A stretch of DNA of 64,000 nucleotides from Billgrantia desiderata (GTDB taxonomy: Bacteria; Pseudomonadota; Gammaproteobacteria; Pseudomonadales; Halomonadaceae). Shown piece by piece: positions 48,434 to 60,969 of this stretch. Below the pieces are notes generated by a model. The model was not told the DNA's origin and searched no databases. It was given only the letters and a program-made list of their open reading frames with translations. Both the position numbers and the translations under genes were made by a program. Location of the stretch: positions 35,020 through 99,019 of the forward strand of contig JAAQTN010000016.1 in NCBI GenBank assembly GCA_011742915.1. Direction: 5' to 3'. Numbering within the stretch: position 1 is the stretch's first letter; each line of letters opens with the position of its first letter.

Positions 48434-48642
48434 GAAACACTGCATAAATGTCTGCGCGAGCGAATCGCTGCGTTGCGCGGTGCTCAGAGTCCTCACCTAT
48501 ACCCCATAGGCTCCGGCTGACTCGCAGCCTTCGGCTACTCGCCCCTTCGGGGCCAGCCTACGGCTGTTTGTCGCTTCGCTCGGTACTGCGCTCCGTGCGC
48601 CTTGCGCTTCATCTCGCTCGCCAATTTATTCAGCGCTTCCTA
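48431..48642. repeat. 212-bp inverted-repeat-bounded element (MITE-like)
   Basis: TAGGAAACACTGCATAAAT (48431-48449) and, inverted at 48624-48642, TAGGAAGCGCTGAATAAAT match at 16 of 19. More inner pairing follows (GCGCGAG / CTCGCTCGC). No open frame of note lies inside. The TA at each end could be a target duplication. It begins on the radC stop codon. Confidence 0.65.
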
Positions 48643-48647
48643 GGGTG

Positions 48648-48772
48648 AGAAACCGGCTGCGCTCGGCCATGCGGCGTTGAACCTTGCTTCGCAATGCTCA
48701 TTTAGCCCACTAAACTCCGCTTGCTCAGCAAGGTTCGCCTAGCCTGGCCTTCGCTCGCTCGGTTCTCTGGCT
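48648..48772 (+). repeat. Family B hairpin element, copy 3
   Basis: Arms GAACCTTGCT (48679-48688) and AGCAAGGTTC (48727-48736) enclose TGCTCATTTAG ... CTAAACTCCGC with inner stem TTTAG/CTAAA. Outer GAGAAACCGGCTGCGCTCGG pairs partly with CTCGCTCGGTTCTC. Flank TTCGCCTAGCCTGGCCTTCG is as in other copies. Confidence 0.85.
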
Positions 48773-48864
48773 GGGTGGAGAAGGCCCATTGTTTGTGGTG
48801 GAAGTGCGACTGCTCATGAAAGCTTGCGGGAGTGGGGGTAAGGGAGTGTAGAATACGCGGCTAC

Positions 48865-48893
48865 TTGCCTGTAGGGGCGCACTCTGCTATAAA
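48865..48893 (+). promoter_or_regulatory. rpmBG promoter
   Basis: TTGCCT (48865-48870), 17-bp spacer, TATAAA (48888-48893); leader of about 105 nt. A second, weaker pair TTGCGG (48824-48829) and TAGAAT (48849-48854) lies 40 bp upstream with a 19-bp spacer. Confidence 0.75.
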
Positions 48894-49004
48894 GTGCAGC
48901 CTTTGAATTCCCTTGGGTCAAATGACAACGGGGTCGTTCCCGGTTTGCCCGACAGGTTTTGAACACACAGGTTTGACCACCTGGCCAAGCGGTTGGAGGC
49001 TCCC

Positions 49005-49241
49005 ATGTCCAAAGTATGTCAGGTCACCGGCAAGCGCCCGGTGACTGGTAACAACGTTTCACACTCCCAGCGCAAGACCCGTCGTCGTTTCTTGCCGAAC
49101 CTGCACACCCACCGTTTCTGGGTGGAGTCCGAGAACCGCTTCGTCAAGCTGCGGGTCTCCTCCAAGGGTATGCGCATCATCGACAAGAAGGGCATCGATG
49201 CGGTGCTCAGCGACATCCGCAAGCGCGGCGAAGCCGTCTAA
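49005..49241 (+). CDS. rpmB: 50S ribosomal protein bL28
   Basis: 78 residues from the ATG at 49005 with GGAGG five nt upstream. [34 protein letters not shown] is the family opening. It is the first gene of rpmB-rpmG. Confidence 0.97.
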   Translation: MSKVCQVTGKRPVTGNNVSHSQRKTRRRFLPNLHTHRFWVESENRFVKLRVSSKGMRIIDKKGIDAVLSDIRKRGEAV

Positions 49242-49267
49242 GCGACCAGATCAGGGAGTAAGCAGCC

Positions 49268-49423
49268 ATGCGTGACAAGATCAAGCTGGTGTCCAGTGCC
49301 GGTACCGGTCACTTCTACACCACCGACAAGAACAAGCGGAACACTCCGGACAAGCTCGAATTCAAGAAATTCGACCCGGTCGTCCGCAAGCACGTGATGT
49401 ACAAGGAAGCCAAGATCAAGTAA
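49268..49423 (+). CDS. rpmG: 50S ribosomal protein bL33
   Basis: 51 residues: [20 protein letters not shown], then [20 protein letters not shown] and a Lys-rich end. It is the zinc-free form (no CxxC pairs). It lies 26 nt after rpmB and is followed by a terminator. Confidence 0.97.
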   Translation: MRDKIKLVSSAGTGHFYTTDKNKRNTPDKLEFKKFDPVVRKHVMYKEAKIK

Positions 49424-49461
49424 GCCTTGGTCGTCTTCCGCAGGTGTTCAAACCTGTTCGT

Positions 49462-49501
49462 CTGAACCCGGTCACATGGCCGGGTTCAGGCGTATTTATT
49501 T
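49462..49501 (+). terminator. Terminator after rpmG
   Basis: CTGAACCCGG (49462-49471) pairs with CCGGGTTCAG (49480-49489) around 8 nt, then GCGTATTTATTT. It ends 15 bp before the mutM start. Confidence 0.85.
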
Positions 49502-49516
49502 CCCGGATATCGTTGC

Positions 49517-50353
49517 ATGCCCGAGCTTCCCGAAGTCGAAACCACCCGGCGCGGCATCGCCCCCCACGTGGAAGGGCGCGAGATCGTCGAGGTAATCGTG
49601 CGCCAGCCGCGCCTGCGCGTACCGGTGCCCGAGGATTTCATCGAGCGCCTGGTGGGCTCGCGCATCGGCACCCTGTCGCGCCGCGCCAAGTATCTGCTGC
49701 TGCCGATCGAGGGCGGGGAAGAGCACGCGCGCGCCGGCAGCCTGATCTGGCATCTGGGCATGTCGGGCAGCCTGCGCATTGCCCGGCTGGGCGAGCTGCC
49801 GAAGAAGCACGACCACGTTGACCTGGTGCTCGACGACGGCGCCATTCTGCGCTACCACGACCCGCGCCGTTTCGGCTTCGTCGACTGGCTGGCCGGCAGC
49901 GCCGAACATGACCCGCGGCTGGCGAACCTGGGGCCCGAGCCGCTGTCGGATGCCTTCGACGGAGAACGCCTCTACCACCTCTCCCGCGGCCGACGCATGG
50001 CAGTCAAGCCGTTCCTGATGGACAATGCCGTGGTGGTGGGCGTAGGCAACATCTACGCCAGCGAAGCGCTGTTCCTGGCCGGCATCGATCCGCGCCGGGC
50101 GGCGGGGCGTATCTCCCGCGAGCGCTACGAGCGTCTGGCGGCTGCCATTCGCGAGGTGCTGGCTGCCGCGATCACCCAGGGCGGGACGACGTTGCGCGAC
50201 TTCGTCAGCGGCACCGGCGAGCCGGGCTACTTCAAGCAGCGTCTCAACGTCTACGGCCGTCACGGCAAGGGCTGCCGGCGCTGCCACGGCGAGCTGCGAC
50301 TGGTGACGCTGGGCCAGCGCGCCAGTGTCTTCTGCCCCTCTTGCCAAACATGA
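49517..50353 (+). CDS. mutM: Formamidopyrimidine-DNA glycosylase
   Basis: 278 residues. Catalytic Pro2-Glu3 in [15 protein letters not shown]2TH region [19 protein letters not shown], and C-terminal zinc finger CRRCHG...FCPSCQ. It removes 8-oxoguanine and ring-opened purines. It follows the rpmG terminator closely, so read-through or an undetected promoter must serve it. Confidence 0.96.
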   Translation: MPELPEVETTRRGIAPHVEGREIVEVIVRQPRLRVPVPEDFIERLVGSRIGTLSRRAKYLLLPIEGGEEHARAGSLIWHLGMSGSLRIARLGELPKKHDHVDLVLDDGAILRYHDPRRFGFVDWLAGSAEHDPRLANLGPEPLSDAFDGERLYHLSRGRRMAVKPFLMDNAVVVGVGNIYASEALFLAGIDPRRAAGRISRERYERLAAAIREVLAAAITQGGTTLRDFVSGTGEPGYFKQRLNVYGRHGKGCRRCHGELRLVTLGQRASVFCPSCQT

Positions 50354-50375
50354 TCCCCATTCCACGAGACCGACC

Positions 50376-51566
50376 ATGACCCAGACCCTGCGCCTCAAGA
50401 AGAACGCCGACCGCCGCCTCAAGGCCGGTCACCTGTGGCTCTACTCCAACGAGGTCGACATCGAGGCCACGCCGCTCAAGGGCCTCGAGCCGGGCGCCCA
50501 GGTGGTGGTCGAAGCGGCGAACGGCAAGGCCATGGGCGTGGCCTACGTCAATCCCAACTCGCTGATCTGCGCCCGGGTGGTCTCGCGCGATCCCAACATG
50601 CGCCTCGACCGTTCGCTGCTGGTGCATCGCTTCAACCAGGCGCTGTCGCTGCGTCAACGCCTCTATGCCAAGCCGTTCTACCGGCTGGTGCACGGCGAGG
50701 GCGACCTGCTGCCGGGGCTGGTGGTGGATCGCTTCGACGACGTGCTGGTGGTGCAGCTCAATACCCTGGGCATGGAGCGCCTCGCCGAGGAGGTCGTCGC
50801 CGCACTGGACAAGGTGGTGTCGCCGCGGGTCATCGTGTTCAAGAACGACTCCTCCGGGCGGCGCCAGGAGCAGCTCGAGCGTCAGGTCACCCTGGCCAAG
50901 GGCGAGCTCGACGGTCCGGTGCTGATGGAGGAGAACGGCGTACGCTTCCACGCCCCGGTCCTCGACGGCCAGAAGACCGGCTGGTTCTACGATCACCGCG
51001 CCAACCGTGCCTGGCTCAACGGCCTGGTGGCCGGCAAGCGGGTGCTGGACCTGTTCAGCTACATCGGCGGCTGGGGCGTGCAGGCGGCGGCTCACGGCGC
51101 CCGCGAGGTGCTGTGCGTGGACGCCAGCGCTCAGGCCCTGGAGCGGGTGGCCGAGAACGCGGCCCTCAACGGCCTGCACGAGCAGGTGGCGGTGGGCGAG
51201 GCCGATGCCTTCGAGGCGCTGAGCTCGCTCAAGGCCGACGGTGAACAGTTCGACGTGGTGATCCTCGACCCGCCGGCCTTCATCAAGAAGCGCAAGGATA
51301 TCCCCAACGGCGAACGCGCCTATGCCAGGCTCAACCGCGAGGCGATGCGCCTGCTGGGCCGCGACGGTTTGCTGCTCTCGGCCTCCTGCTCCATGCACCT
51401 GGCCCCCGAGCGGCTGGTGGACGTGGTGCGCGGTGCGGTGCGCCACCAGGACCGTCACGGTCAGATCGTCTATCAGGGCCATCAGTCGGCGGACCACCCG
51501 GTGCATCCGGCGATCCCGGAAACCGCTTACTTGAAGGCTTTGGGCGTCCGCGTCTTCCGGGATTGA
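50376..51566 (+). CDS. rlmI: Class I rRNA methyltransferase, RlmI-like (23S m5C1962)
   Basis: 396 residues from the ATG at 50376. N-terminal PUA domain (RLKKNADRRLKAGHLWLYSNEVD), then an EEHEE-like linker and a SAM domain: DLFSYIGGWGVQAAAHGAREVLCVD, DPPAFIKKRKD and catalytic Cys in SASCSMHL. It resembles RlmI/YccW, which methylates C1962 of 23S rRNA; the exact base is inferred. Confidence 0.88.
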   Translation: MTQTLRLKKNADRRLKAGHLWLYSNEVDIEATPLKGLEPGAQVVVEAANGKAMGVAYVNPNSLICARVVSRDPNMRLDRSLLVHRFNQALSLRQRLYAKPFYRLVHGEGDLLPGLVVDRFDDVLVVQLNTLGMERLAEEVVAALDKVVSPRVIVFKNDSSGRRQEQLERQVTLAKGELDGPVLMEENGVRFHAPVLDGQKTGWFYDHRANRAWLNGLVAGKRVLDLFSYIGGWGVQAAAHGAREVLCVDASAQALERVAENAALNGLHEQVAVGEADAFEALSSLKADGEQFDVVILDPPAFIKKRKDIPNGERAYARLNREAMRLLGRDGLLLSASCSMHLAPERLVDVVRGAVRHQDRHGQIVYQGHQSADHPVHPAIPETAYLKALGVRVFRD

Positions 51567-51567
51567 A

Positions 51568-51882
51568 ATGAGCGGCTACGTACGCGTCTTCGCCCACTCC
51601 AATGCGCTGCTGGTCAGCCACGTGCGCAACGTGCTGGACGCGGCGGGCATCCCCGTGGAACTGCGCAACATGGTGTTGGGAGGTGGTGCGGGCGAGCTGC
51701 CGCTGGGCGAATGCGAGCCCGAAGTGTGGGTGGCGGCGCACAACCGTGAGCGCGCCGAGGCGTTGATCCGTGAGGCCATGTCCGGTGCAGCCGACGTACC
51801 GGCGTGGCGCTGCCCCAACTGCGGCGAAGCGCTGGAGGGCGTATTCGATACCTGCTGGCGCTGCGGCACGTCCAAGACCTGA
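51568..51882 (+). CDS. DUF2007 domain protein with C-terminal zinc ribbon
   Basis: 104 residues, starting 1 nt after the rlmI stop. The DUF2007 half (residues 4-75, VRVFAHSNALLVSHVRNVLDAAGIPVELRN) resembles PII-like signal folds; CPNCGE and CWRCGT form a zinc ribbon at the end. Function unknown. Confidence 0.82.
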   Translation: MSGYVRVFAHSNALLVSHVRNVLDAAGIPVELRNMVLGGGAGELPLGECEPEVWVAAHNRERAEALIREAMSGAADVPAWRCPNCGEALEGVFDTCWRCGTSKT

Positions 51883-51901
51883 ACCTGCAAGGGAGTGCAC
51901 C

Positions 51902-52342
51902 ATGACACAGGAGTGGGACCTTCCCGATCCGTTCGTGATCGAACTCGAGGTGCAGCCCTCGGCCATCGACGAGTACGGTCACGCCAACAATGCTGCCTAC
52001 CTGCGCTGGGTCGAGCAGGTGAGCTGGGCGCATTCGGAGCATCTCGGCCTCGATCTGGCGCGCTATCGTGAGCTGGACCGGGCCATGGCCGTGCACCGCC
52101 ACGAACTCGACTACCTGGCGCCTGCCTTCGAGGGAGAGCGCCTGGCGCTTGCCACCTGGATCGTCGGCTGCGACGGCCGCCTGACCCTGACCCGCCGCTT
52201 CCAGCTCGTTCGACCCGCCGACGGTCGCACTCTGCTGCGCGCTCGCACCCGCTTCGCCTGTATCGAACTCTCCAGCGGTCGGCCACGCCGCCTGCCCGAG
52301 GAGTACGTGGCGATCTACGGTGGCGCGCTGGTGGCCGAGTGA
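51902..52342 (+). CDS. Acyl-CoA thioesterase, 4HBT family (YbgC/FadM-like)
   Basis: 146 residues from the ATG at 51902 with AAGGGAG upstream. Hot-dog fold with catalytic motif DEYGHANNAAYLRWVEQVSW. It hydrolyses acyl-CoA; the chain length is unknown. It is in line with rlmI and the DUF2007 gene. Confidence 0.88.
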   Translation: MTQEWDLPDPFVIELEVQPSAIDEYGHANNAAYLRWVEQVSWAHSEHLGLDLARYRELDRAMAVHRHELDYLAPAFEGERLALATWIVGCDGRLTLTRRFQLVRPADGRTLLRARTRFACIELSSGRPRRLPEEYVAIYGGALVAE

Positions 52343-52525
52343 GGCGTGATTTTTTTGTCATCACGCTCTTAAAAATAACGATTTTCTGCTGCTCTGGTCT
52401 TGAGAATGGATTTTTGCCGTTCTTTACCGTTGGCACTTCGTGTATGGACTGACTGTGCTGTAATGGGCATGACGATCCCCTGACAAGGACGATCCCTAAC
52501 AAGACAGCGCCGTTGGAGGTACCCC

Positions 52526-53641
52526 ATGAAGATCGCCGTGCCGAAGGAAATCAAGAACCATGAGTATCGCGTCGCCCTGACTCCCACCGGAGCGCGGGAG
52601 CTGGCGACGCGTGGCCATTCGGTGACCGTTCAGGTGGGGGCCGGGGAGGGAGCGGGCTTCGCCGATACCGACTATGAAGCGGCAGGCGCCCGGCTCGAGG
52701 CCGACGTCGATACCCTGTGGAGCGAGGCCGAGCTGATCCTCAAGGTCAAGGAGCCGCAACCGGAAGAGGTGGCGCGGCTCTCCCGCGGCCAGACCCTGTT
52801 CACCTACCTGCACCTGGCGGCCGAGGAGAAGCTGACCCGCGGCCTGATGGAGAGCGGGGCCACCTGCATCGCCTACGAGACCGTGACCGACCGCCAGGGC
52901 GGCCTGCCGCTGCTGGCGCCGATGAGCACCGTGGCCGGTCGCATGGCCATTCAGGCCGGCGCTCACAGCCTGGAAAAGGCCCAGGGCGGCTCCGGCGTGC
53001 TGCTGCCCGGCGTGCCCGGCGTGGCGCCGGGCAGGGTGACCGTGATCGGCGGCGGCGTGGTGGGCGAGAACGCCGCGCGCATGGCATTGGGCCTGGGTGC
53101 CGAGGTCAGCGTGCTGGACAAGTCGATTGCGCGCCTCGAAGTGCTCGACGACCGCTACCAGGGGCGTATGAAGACCATCTTCTCCACCGCCGACGCCATC
53201 GACGAGGCGGTGCGCGAGAGCGACCTGATCGTGGGTGCCGTGCTGATTCCCGGCGCCGCCGCGCCCAAGCTGATCACTCGTGCCATGCTCGCCGACATGA
53301 AGCCCGGCAGCGTGCTGGTGGACGTCGCCATCGACCAGGGCGGCTGCTTCGAGACCAGCAAGCCCACTACCCATGCCGAACCGACCTACGTGGTCGACGG
53401 TATCGTCCACTACTGCGTGGCCAACATGCCGGGTGCGGTGGCGCGTACCTCGACCCAGGCGCTGACCAACGCCACCCTGCCGTTCGTCATCGCCCTGGCC
53501 GACAAGGGCTGGAAGCGGGCGCTGGCCGACGATGCCCACTTCCTGCCCGGGCTCAACGTCCACGACGGACAGATCACCTACCGCGCCGTGGCCGAGGCTT
53601 TCGGCCTGGAATCTGTCGATCCCGCCACTCTGGTGCGATGA
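52526..53641 (+). CDS. ald: Alanine dehydrogenase
   Basis: 371 residues. [20 protein letters not shown] with catalytic Arg15, Lys75 region (KVKEPQPEE), His96 in YLHLAAEE, and the NAD motif [17 protein letters not shown]. It interconverts alanine and pyruvate plus ammonia. GGAGG precedes the start. The 183-bp upstream region is AT-rich with a hairpin GCGTGAT/ATCACGC (52344-52366). Confidence 0.95.
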   Translation: MKIAVPKEIKNHEYRVALTPTGARELATRGHSVTVQVGAGEGAGFADTDYEAAGARLEADVDTLWSEAELILKVKEPQPEEVARLSRGQTLFTYLHLAAEEKLTRGLMESGATCIAYETVTDRQGGLPLLAPMSTVAGRMAIQAGAHSLEKAQGGSGVLLPGVPGVAPGRVTVIGGGVVGENAARMALGLGAEVSVLDKSIARLEVLDDRYQGRMKTIFSTADAIDEAVRESDLIVGAVLIPGAAAPKLITRAMLADMKPGSVLVDVAIDQGGCFETSKPTTHAEPTYVVDGIVHYCVANMPGAVARTSTQALTNATLPFVIALADKGWKRALADDAHFLPGLNVHDGQITYRAVAEAFGLESVDPATLVR

Positions 53642-53671
53642 AGACTGAGGTATGCGAGGGCGTCGAGGTAG

Positions 53672-53773
53672 GGTCCGGGGACAGGTCGAAGCGGAGATCA
53701 TTCTTCATGGATGAAGAATGTAGCGCCCAGGGATGGGTTCACAGCGTCTCCGCGTAGTGCCTGTCGCCGGGAC
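53672..53773 (-). repeat. Family A hairpin element, copy 3 (reverse orientation)
   Basis: Core at 53721-53744 on the minus strand. The inner stem is ATTCTTCAT (53700-53708) with ATGAAGAAT (53711-53719): a sequence different from the other copies but fully paired. The outer arms GGTCCGGGGACAGG and CCTGTCGCCGGGACC also pair. It lies between ald and trpS. Confidence 0.85.
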
Positions 53774-53900
53774 CCTTCCGGTCGTAGCAACGTCTCACGG
53801 CCATGAGGAATCTCTTTTCGGGGTGGTCTCTGCCAGGTCGCCTTGACCGCCCCCTCGCGTTACCATAGCGGGCATTTCCGACAAGCAGAGTCCGCTTTCC

Positions 53901-54926
53901 ATGAGTGCAGCTTCCCAGAAGACACGCGTTCTCACCGGTATCACCACCACCGGTACCCCGCACCTCGGCAACTATGTCGGCGCCATCAAGCCCGCCATCG
54001 CCGCGAGCCAGGACCCGAGCGTGCAGTCCTACTACTTTCTCGCCGACCTGCATGCACTGATCAAGTGCCAGGACCCGCAGCGGGTGCAGGAGTCGCGCCT
54101 GGAGATCGCCGCCACCTGGCTGGCGTTGGGGCTCGATACCGACAACGCCATCTTCTACCGCCAGTCGGACATTCCCGAGATCCCCGAGCTGACCTGGATG
54201 CTCTCCTGCGTGTGCGCCAAGGGCCTGATGAATCGCGCCCACGCCTACAAGGCGGCGGTGGCCGAGAACGAGGCCGCCGGCAACCAGGACCCCGACAAGG
54301 GCATCACCATGGGCCTGTTCGGCTACCCGGTGCTGATGGCCGCCGACATCCTCATGTTCAACGCTCACAAGGTGCCGGTGGGACGTGACCAGATCCAGCA
54401 CATCGAGATGGCCCGGGATATCGGCGGGCGCTACAACCACCTGTTCAAGGGCGAGTACTTCACCCTGCCCGAGGCGGTGGTCGACGACGAGGTGGCGGTG
54501 CTCAACGGCCTCGACGGACGCAAGATGTCCAAGAGCTACAACAACACCATCCCGCTGTTCGTCTCCGAGAAGAAGCTGCTCAAGCTGGTGCGCAAGATCA
54601 AGACCAACTCGCTTGAGCCCGGCGAGCCCAAGGACCCGGAAGGCTGCACTCTGTTCCAGATCTACTCCGCCTTCGCCAGCCGCGAGGAGCGCGAGGCGAT
54701 GCGTGCCGAGTACGCCAACGGCATCGGCTGGGGCGAGGTCAAGAACCGCCTGTTCGAGCAGCTCGACACTCAGCTGCGCGAACCGCGGGAGCGCTACCAG
54801 GCGCTGATGGAGGATCCGGGGCACATCGAGAACGTGCTGCAGAAGGGCGCCGAACGGGCCCGCGCCGAGGCCGCACCGTTCATGGACAAGCTGCGCCAGG
54901 CCGTGGGCCTGGGACGCTTCGTCTAG
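53901..54926 (+). CDS. trpS: Tryptophan--tRNA ligase
   Basis: 341 residues, class I. HIGH-like motif TGTPHLGNYVGA, KMSKS in GRKMSKSYNN, and PVGRDQIQHIEMARDI. It matches the bacterial TrpRS length. Followed by a 13-bp tandem repeat and a terminator. Confidence 0.96.
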   Translation: MSAASQKTRVLTGITTTGTPHLGNYVGAIKPAIAASQDPSVQSYYFLADLHALIKCQDPQRVQESRLEIAATWLALGLDTDNAIFYRQSDIPEIPELTWMLSCVCAKGLMNRAHAYKAAVAENEAAGNQDPDKGITMGLFGYPVLMAADILMFNAHKVPVGRDQIQHIEMARDIGGRYNHLFKGEYFTLPEAVVDDEVAVLNGLDGRKMSKSYNNTIPLFVSEKKLLKLVRKIKTNSLEPGEPKDPEGCTLFQIYSAFASREEREAMRAEYANGIGWGEVKNRLFEQLDTQLREPRERYQALMEDPGHIENVLQKGAERARAEAAPFMDKLRQAVGLGRFV

Positions 54927-54931
54927 CCTGC

Positions 54932-54978
54932 GAAACTGACCTTCGAAGCTGACCTTTGAAGCTGGCCTTGGAAGCGAG
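54932..54978 (+). repeat. 13-bp tandem repeat after trpS
   Basis: GAAACTGACCTTC, GAAGCTGACCTTT, GAAGCTGGCCTTG, then a partial unit, from 54932. It begins 6 nt after the trpS stop. Confidence 0.7.
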
Positions 54979-54981
54979 CTG

Positions 54982-55014
54982 AACGGGGCGCCTGCGGGCG
55001 CCCCGTTGCGTTGT
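54982..55014 (+). terminator. Terminator after trpS
   Basis: AACGGGGCGCC (54982-54992) pairs perfectly with GGCGCCCCGTT (54997-55007) around TGCG, then GCGTTGT. Confidence 0.88.
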
Positions 55015-55079
55015 GTGCACGCTGGCGGAGTGCGGCCTAACTTGCCAAGCTGCAGGGGCGAATCGAAAGGAGGAGTTTC

Positions 55080-56282
55080 ATGGCCACTGCACTGGAAGCG
55101 AAACGGCCCCGGCAGATCTCCCTGACGCTGGGGGCACTGCTGCTGGCAGGCGCTGTGCTGATCGGTCTGGCCTACGGCACGCGCCTGGGGCTGCTGATGA
55201 TCGTCGGGGCACTGCTCGGCGTGTCGCTCTATCACGCCGCCTTCGGCTTCACCGCCGCCTGGCGCGTCTTCATCAGCGAACGACGCGGGCGCGGGCTGCG
55301 TGCCCAGATGGTAATGCTGGCCATCGCCGTGCTGCTGTTCTTTCCTGCGCTGGGGGCCGGCACTCTGTGGGGCCAGGAGGTGAGCGGCTTCGTCTCTCCG
55401 ATCGGCGTTTCGGTGGTGTTCGGCGCCTTCCTGTTCGGTATCGGCATGCAACTGGGCGGTGGCTGCGCCTCGGGTACGCTGTTCACCGCCGGCGGCGGCA
55501 ACGCGCGCATGGTCATCACCCTCATCTTTTTCATCGTCGGCTCGCTGATCGGCAGCGCCCACTTCGCCTGGTGGATAGGCCTGCCGGCCTTTCAGCCGGT
55601 ATCGCTGGTGCACACCTTCGGTGCCGGCGGCGGCATGGCCGTGAGTCTGGCCCTGTTCGGGGGCATCGCTGCGCTGACCGTGCTGCTGGAGAAGCGCCGC
55701 CACGGCGGGTTGGAGGAAGCGCCACGGGCCAACTTCAGCCAGGGGCGCTGGCTCACCGGCCCCTGGCCCTTGCTGCTGGGTGCGGTGGCGCTGGCGCTGC
55801 TCAATTTCGCCACCCTGGCGCTGGCCGGGCGCCCCTGGGGCATCACCTCCGCCTTCGCCCTGTGGGGGGCCAAGGTCTACGAGTTCATCGGCGGCGACGT
55901 GAGCCAGTGGGGCTACTGGCAGAGCCCCGACAATGCCGCCGCGCTGCGCGCCAGCGTGTGGAGCGACATCACCACGGTGATGAACGTGGGTATCATCCTC
56001 GGTGCCATGATGGCCGCGACGCTGGCCGGGCGCTTCGCGCCGACCCTGCGCATTCCGCTCGGCTCGGTGATGGCGGCGGTGATCGGCGGGCTGATGCTGG
56101 GCTATGGCGCGCGGCTCGCCTTCGGCTGCAACATCGGCGCCTACTTCAGCGGCATCGCTTCCGGCAGCCTGCACGGCTGGGTGTGGCTGGTGGCGGGTTT
56201 CGCCGGCAATGCGGTCGGCATACGACTGCGCCCGCTGTTCTTCGAGCGCCCCAGCGAAGGATCCCGGGCCAAGAGCGGCTGA
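55080..56282 (+). CDS. YeeE/YedE (TsuA-like) sulfur-compound transporter
   Basis: 400 residues, about nine or ten membrane spans. The conserved Cys motifs are [22 protein letters not shown] and [20 protein letters not shown], which in thiosulfate-uptake TsuA line the pore. AGGAGG precedes the ATG. No TusA-like gene lies adjacent. The substrate (thiosulfate or related) is inferred. Confidence 0.85.
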   Translation: MATALEAKRPRQISLTLGALLLAGAVLIGLAYGTRLGLLMIVGALLGVSLYHAAFGFTAAWRVFISERRGRGLRAQMVMLAIAVLLFFPALGAGTLWGQEVSGFVSPIGVSVVFGAFLFGIGMQLGGGCASGTLFTAGGGNARMVITLIFFIVGSLIGSAHFAWWIGLPAFQPVSLVHTFGAGGGMAVSLALFGGIAALTVLLEKRRHGGLEEAPRANFSQGRWLTGPWPLLLGAVALALLNFATLALAGRPWGITSAFALWGAKVYEFIGGDVSQWGYWQSPDNAAALRASVWSDITTVMNVGIILGAMMAATLAGRFAPTLRIPLGSVMAAVIGGLMLGYGARLAFGCNIGAYFSGIASGSLHGWVWLVAGFAGNAVGIRLRPLFFERPSEGSRAKSG

Positions 56283-56406
56283 GGCGGGGCGCCATGGTGC
56301 GGGAGGCGTGGTAGAGTTACGCCAAAGCGCCGCCAGAGCGCTCGGGAAGCCCGCCTGTCGAGCGTTTCCCTACGGCCCGGTTCCAGTCACCGTATCGAGA
56401 CAAGAG

Positions 56407-58083
56407 ATGCCTGAAAGCAAACGTCCACTTTACATTCCCTACGCTGGTCCTTCGCTGCTCGAGATGCCGCTGCTCAACAAGGGCAGCGCCTTCACCCGCG
56501 AGGAGCGGCTCGAATTCAACCTGGTCGGCCTGCTGCCGCAGAACGTGGAGACCATCGAGGAACAGGCCGAGCGGGCCTACCGCCAGTACCAGCAGTGCCA
56601 TAGCGATCTGGAACGGCACATCCACCTGAGGGCGATCCAGGACGACAACGAGACGCTCTACTACCACATGGTCATGGAGCATCTCGAGGAGATGCTGCCG
56701 ATCATCTATACCCCTACGGTGGGGCAGGCCTGCGAGGAGTTCTCCAATATCTACCGCAGTCACCGCGGCCTGTTCATCAGCTACCCCGACCGCGAGCGGA
56801 TGGACGACATCCTGCGCAGTGCCACCAAGGACAAGGTCAAGGTGATCGTGGTCACCGATGGGGAGCGCATCCTCGGTCTCGGCGATCAGGGCATCGGCGG
56901 CATGGGTATCCCCATCGGCAAGCTGGCGCTGTATACCGCCTGTGGCGGCATCAGCCCAGCCTACACGCTGCCGATCATGCTCGACGTGGGCACCAACAAT
57001 CAGGCATTGCTCGATGACCCCATGTACATGGGTTGGCGCCACCCGCGTATCTCCCAGGAGGAGTACGACGCCTTTCTCGAGGAGTTCATTGCTGCGGTGA
57101 AACGGCGCTGGCCCAACGTGCTGCTGCAGTTCGAGGACTTTGCCCAGGCCAACGCGGTACCGCTGCTGGAGCGCTACCGCGACCAGCTGTGCTGCTTCAA
57201 CGACGACGTGCAGGGCACTGCGGCGGTGGCCGTGGGCACCCTGATGGCAGCCTGCCAGGCCCGCGACGAGACCATCGCCGACCAGCGCGTGGTGTTCGTC
57301 GGCGCCGGCTCCGCCGGCTGCGGCATCGCCGAGCAGGTCGTCATCGCCATGCAGGCCGAAGGGCTCAGCGAGAAGGAGGCACGGCGGCGGGTATTCATGG
57401 TCGACCGCGAGGGGCTCGTCACCAGCGATCAGGAGTGGCTGCGTGACTTCCAGCGCCGCCTGGCCCACGACCCGGCGCTGGTCGAGGGGTGGCAGGACCA
57501 GTCGCTGCTCGAGGTGGCGCGCCATATCAAGCCCACCGTGCTGATCGGTGTCTCGGGCCAGCCGGGGCTGTTCTCCGAGGAGGTGATTCGCGCCATGCAT
57601 GCCGGCTGCGAGCGCCCGGTGATCATGCCGCTCTCCAACCCCACCTCCCGCGTCGAGGCCGTGCCGGCAGACGTGATCGAGTGGACCAACGGCCAGGCCC
57701 TGGTGGCTACCGGCAGTCCCTTCCCGCCGGTGGAGTATGAGGGCAAGATCTATCCCATTGCCCAGTGCAACAACGCCTACATCTTCCCCGGCATCGGCCT
57801 CGGCGTGGTGGCCAGCGGTGCCAAGCGCATCACCGATACCATGCTGATGACCGCGTCCCGGGCGCTGGCCCGCGAGGCGCCGCTGGTGAAGGCAGGCAAG
57901 GGGGCGTTGCTGCCGCCGCTGTCGCAGATCCGTGAGCTGTCCAAGGCCATCGCCTTCGAAGTCGCTGCCCAGGCCCAGCAGGAGGGCATGGCGCTGCGCA
58001 CCGACGGCATCAAGCTGCGTCAGGCCATCGAGCGCAGCAGCTGGACGCCGGAGTATCGCAGCTATCGGCGCCGCTCGTTCTGA
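56407..58083 (+). CDS. maeA: NAD-dependent malic enzyme (MaeA/SfcA type)
   Basis: 558 residues from the ATG at 56407 (E. coli MaeA 565). [19 protein letters not shown] with catalytic Tyr, [20 protein letters not shown], metal site [18 protein letters not shown] and [14 protein letters not shown], and NAD loop [15 protein letters not shown]. It decarboxylates malate to pyruvate, linking the TCA cycle to gluconeogenic or anaplerotic flux. It converges on acnA. Confidence 0.95.
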   Translation: MPESKRPLYIPYAGPSLLEMPLLNKGSAFTREERLEFNLVGLLPQNVETIEEQAERAYRQYQQCHSDLERHIHLRAIQDDNETLYYHMVMEHLEEMLPIIYTPTVGQACEEFSNIYRSHRGLFISYPDRERMDDILRSATKDKVKVIVVTDGERILGLGDQGIGGMGIPIGKLALYTACGGISPAYTLPIMLDVGTNNQALLDDPMYMGWRHPRISQEEYDAFLEEFIAAVKRRWPNVLLQFEDFAQANAVPLLERYRDQLCCFNDDVQGTAAVAVGTLMAACQARDETIADQRVVFVGAGSAGCGIAEQVVIAMQAEGLSEKEARRRVFMVDREGLVTSDQEWLRDFQRRLAHDPALVEGWQDQSLLEVARHIKPTVLIGVSGQPGLFSEEVIRAMHAGCERPVIMPLSNPTSRVEAVPADVIEWTNGQALVATGSPFPPVEYEGKIYPIAQCNNAYIFPGIGLGVVASGAKRITDTMLMTASRALAREAPLVKAGKGALLPPLSQIRELSKAIAFEVAAQAQQEGMALRTDGIKLRQAIERSSWTPEYRSYRRRSF

Positions 58084-58110
58084 CGCAGAAGTTTCAGGTC
58101 AGGCAATGAC

Positions 58111-58143
58111 AAAGGCCCTGCCGGATATCCGGCAGGGCCTTTT
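58111..58143. terminator. Bidirectional terminator between maeA and acnA
   Basis: AAAGGCCCTGCCGGAT (58111-58126) and its perfect complement (58127-58142), followed by TTTG and preceded by GACAAA. It can work for both converging genes. Confidence 0.92.
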
Positions 58144-58169
58144 GCGTGAGCGCAGGATGCTGGGCGGAC

Positions 58170-60920
<2,751 letters not shown>

Positions 60921-60969
60921 GAAGGCCTCCTGTCACGGTTGAGAACGGTCCTTTTCGTACTCTCGTCTT

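Noticed and set aside
49424-49516. Small RNA between rpmG and mutM
   Set aside because: The hairpin is explained as the rpmBG terminator.
52344-52366. Terminator after the thioesterase gene
   Set aside because: GCGTGAT/ATCACGC has its T-run in the loop and not after the stem, so it is not a normal terminator.
53739-56174. 811-codon frame antisense to trpS and the YeeE gene
   Set aside because: It crosses two strong genes, a terminator and a repeat; no recognisable domain.
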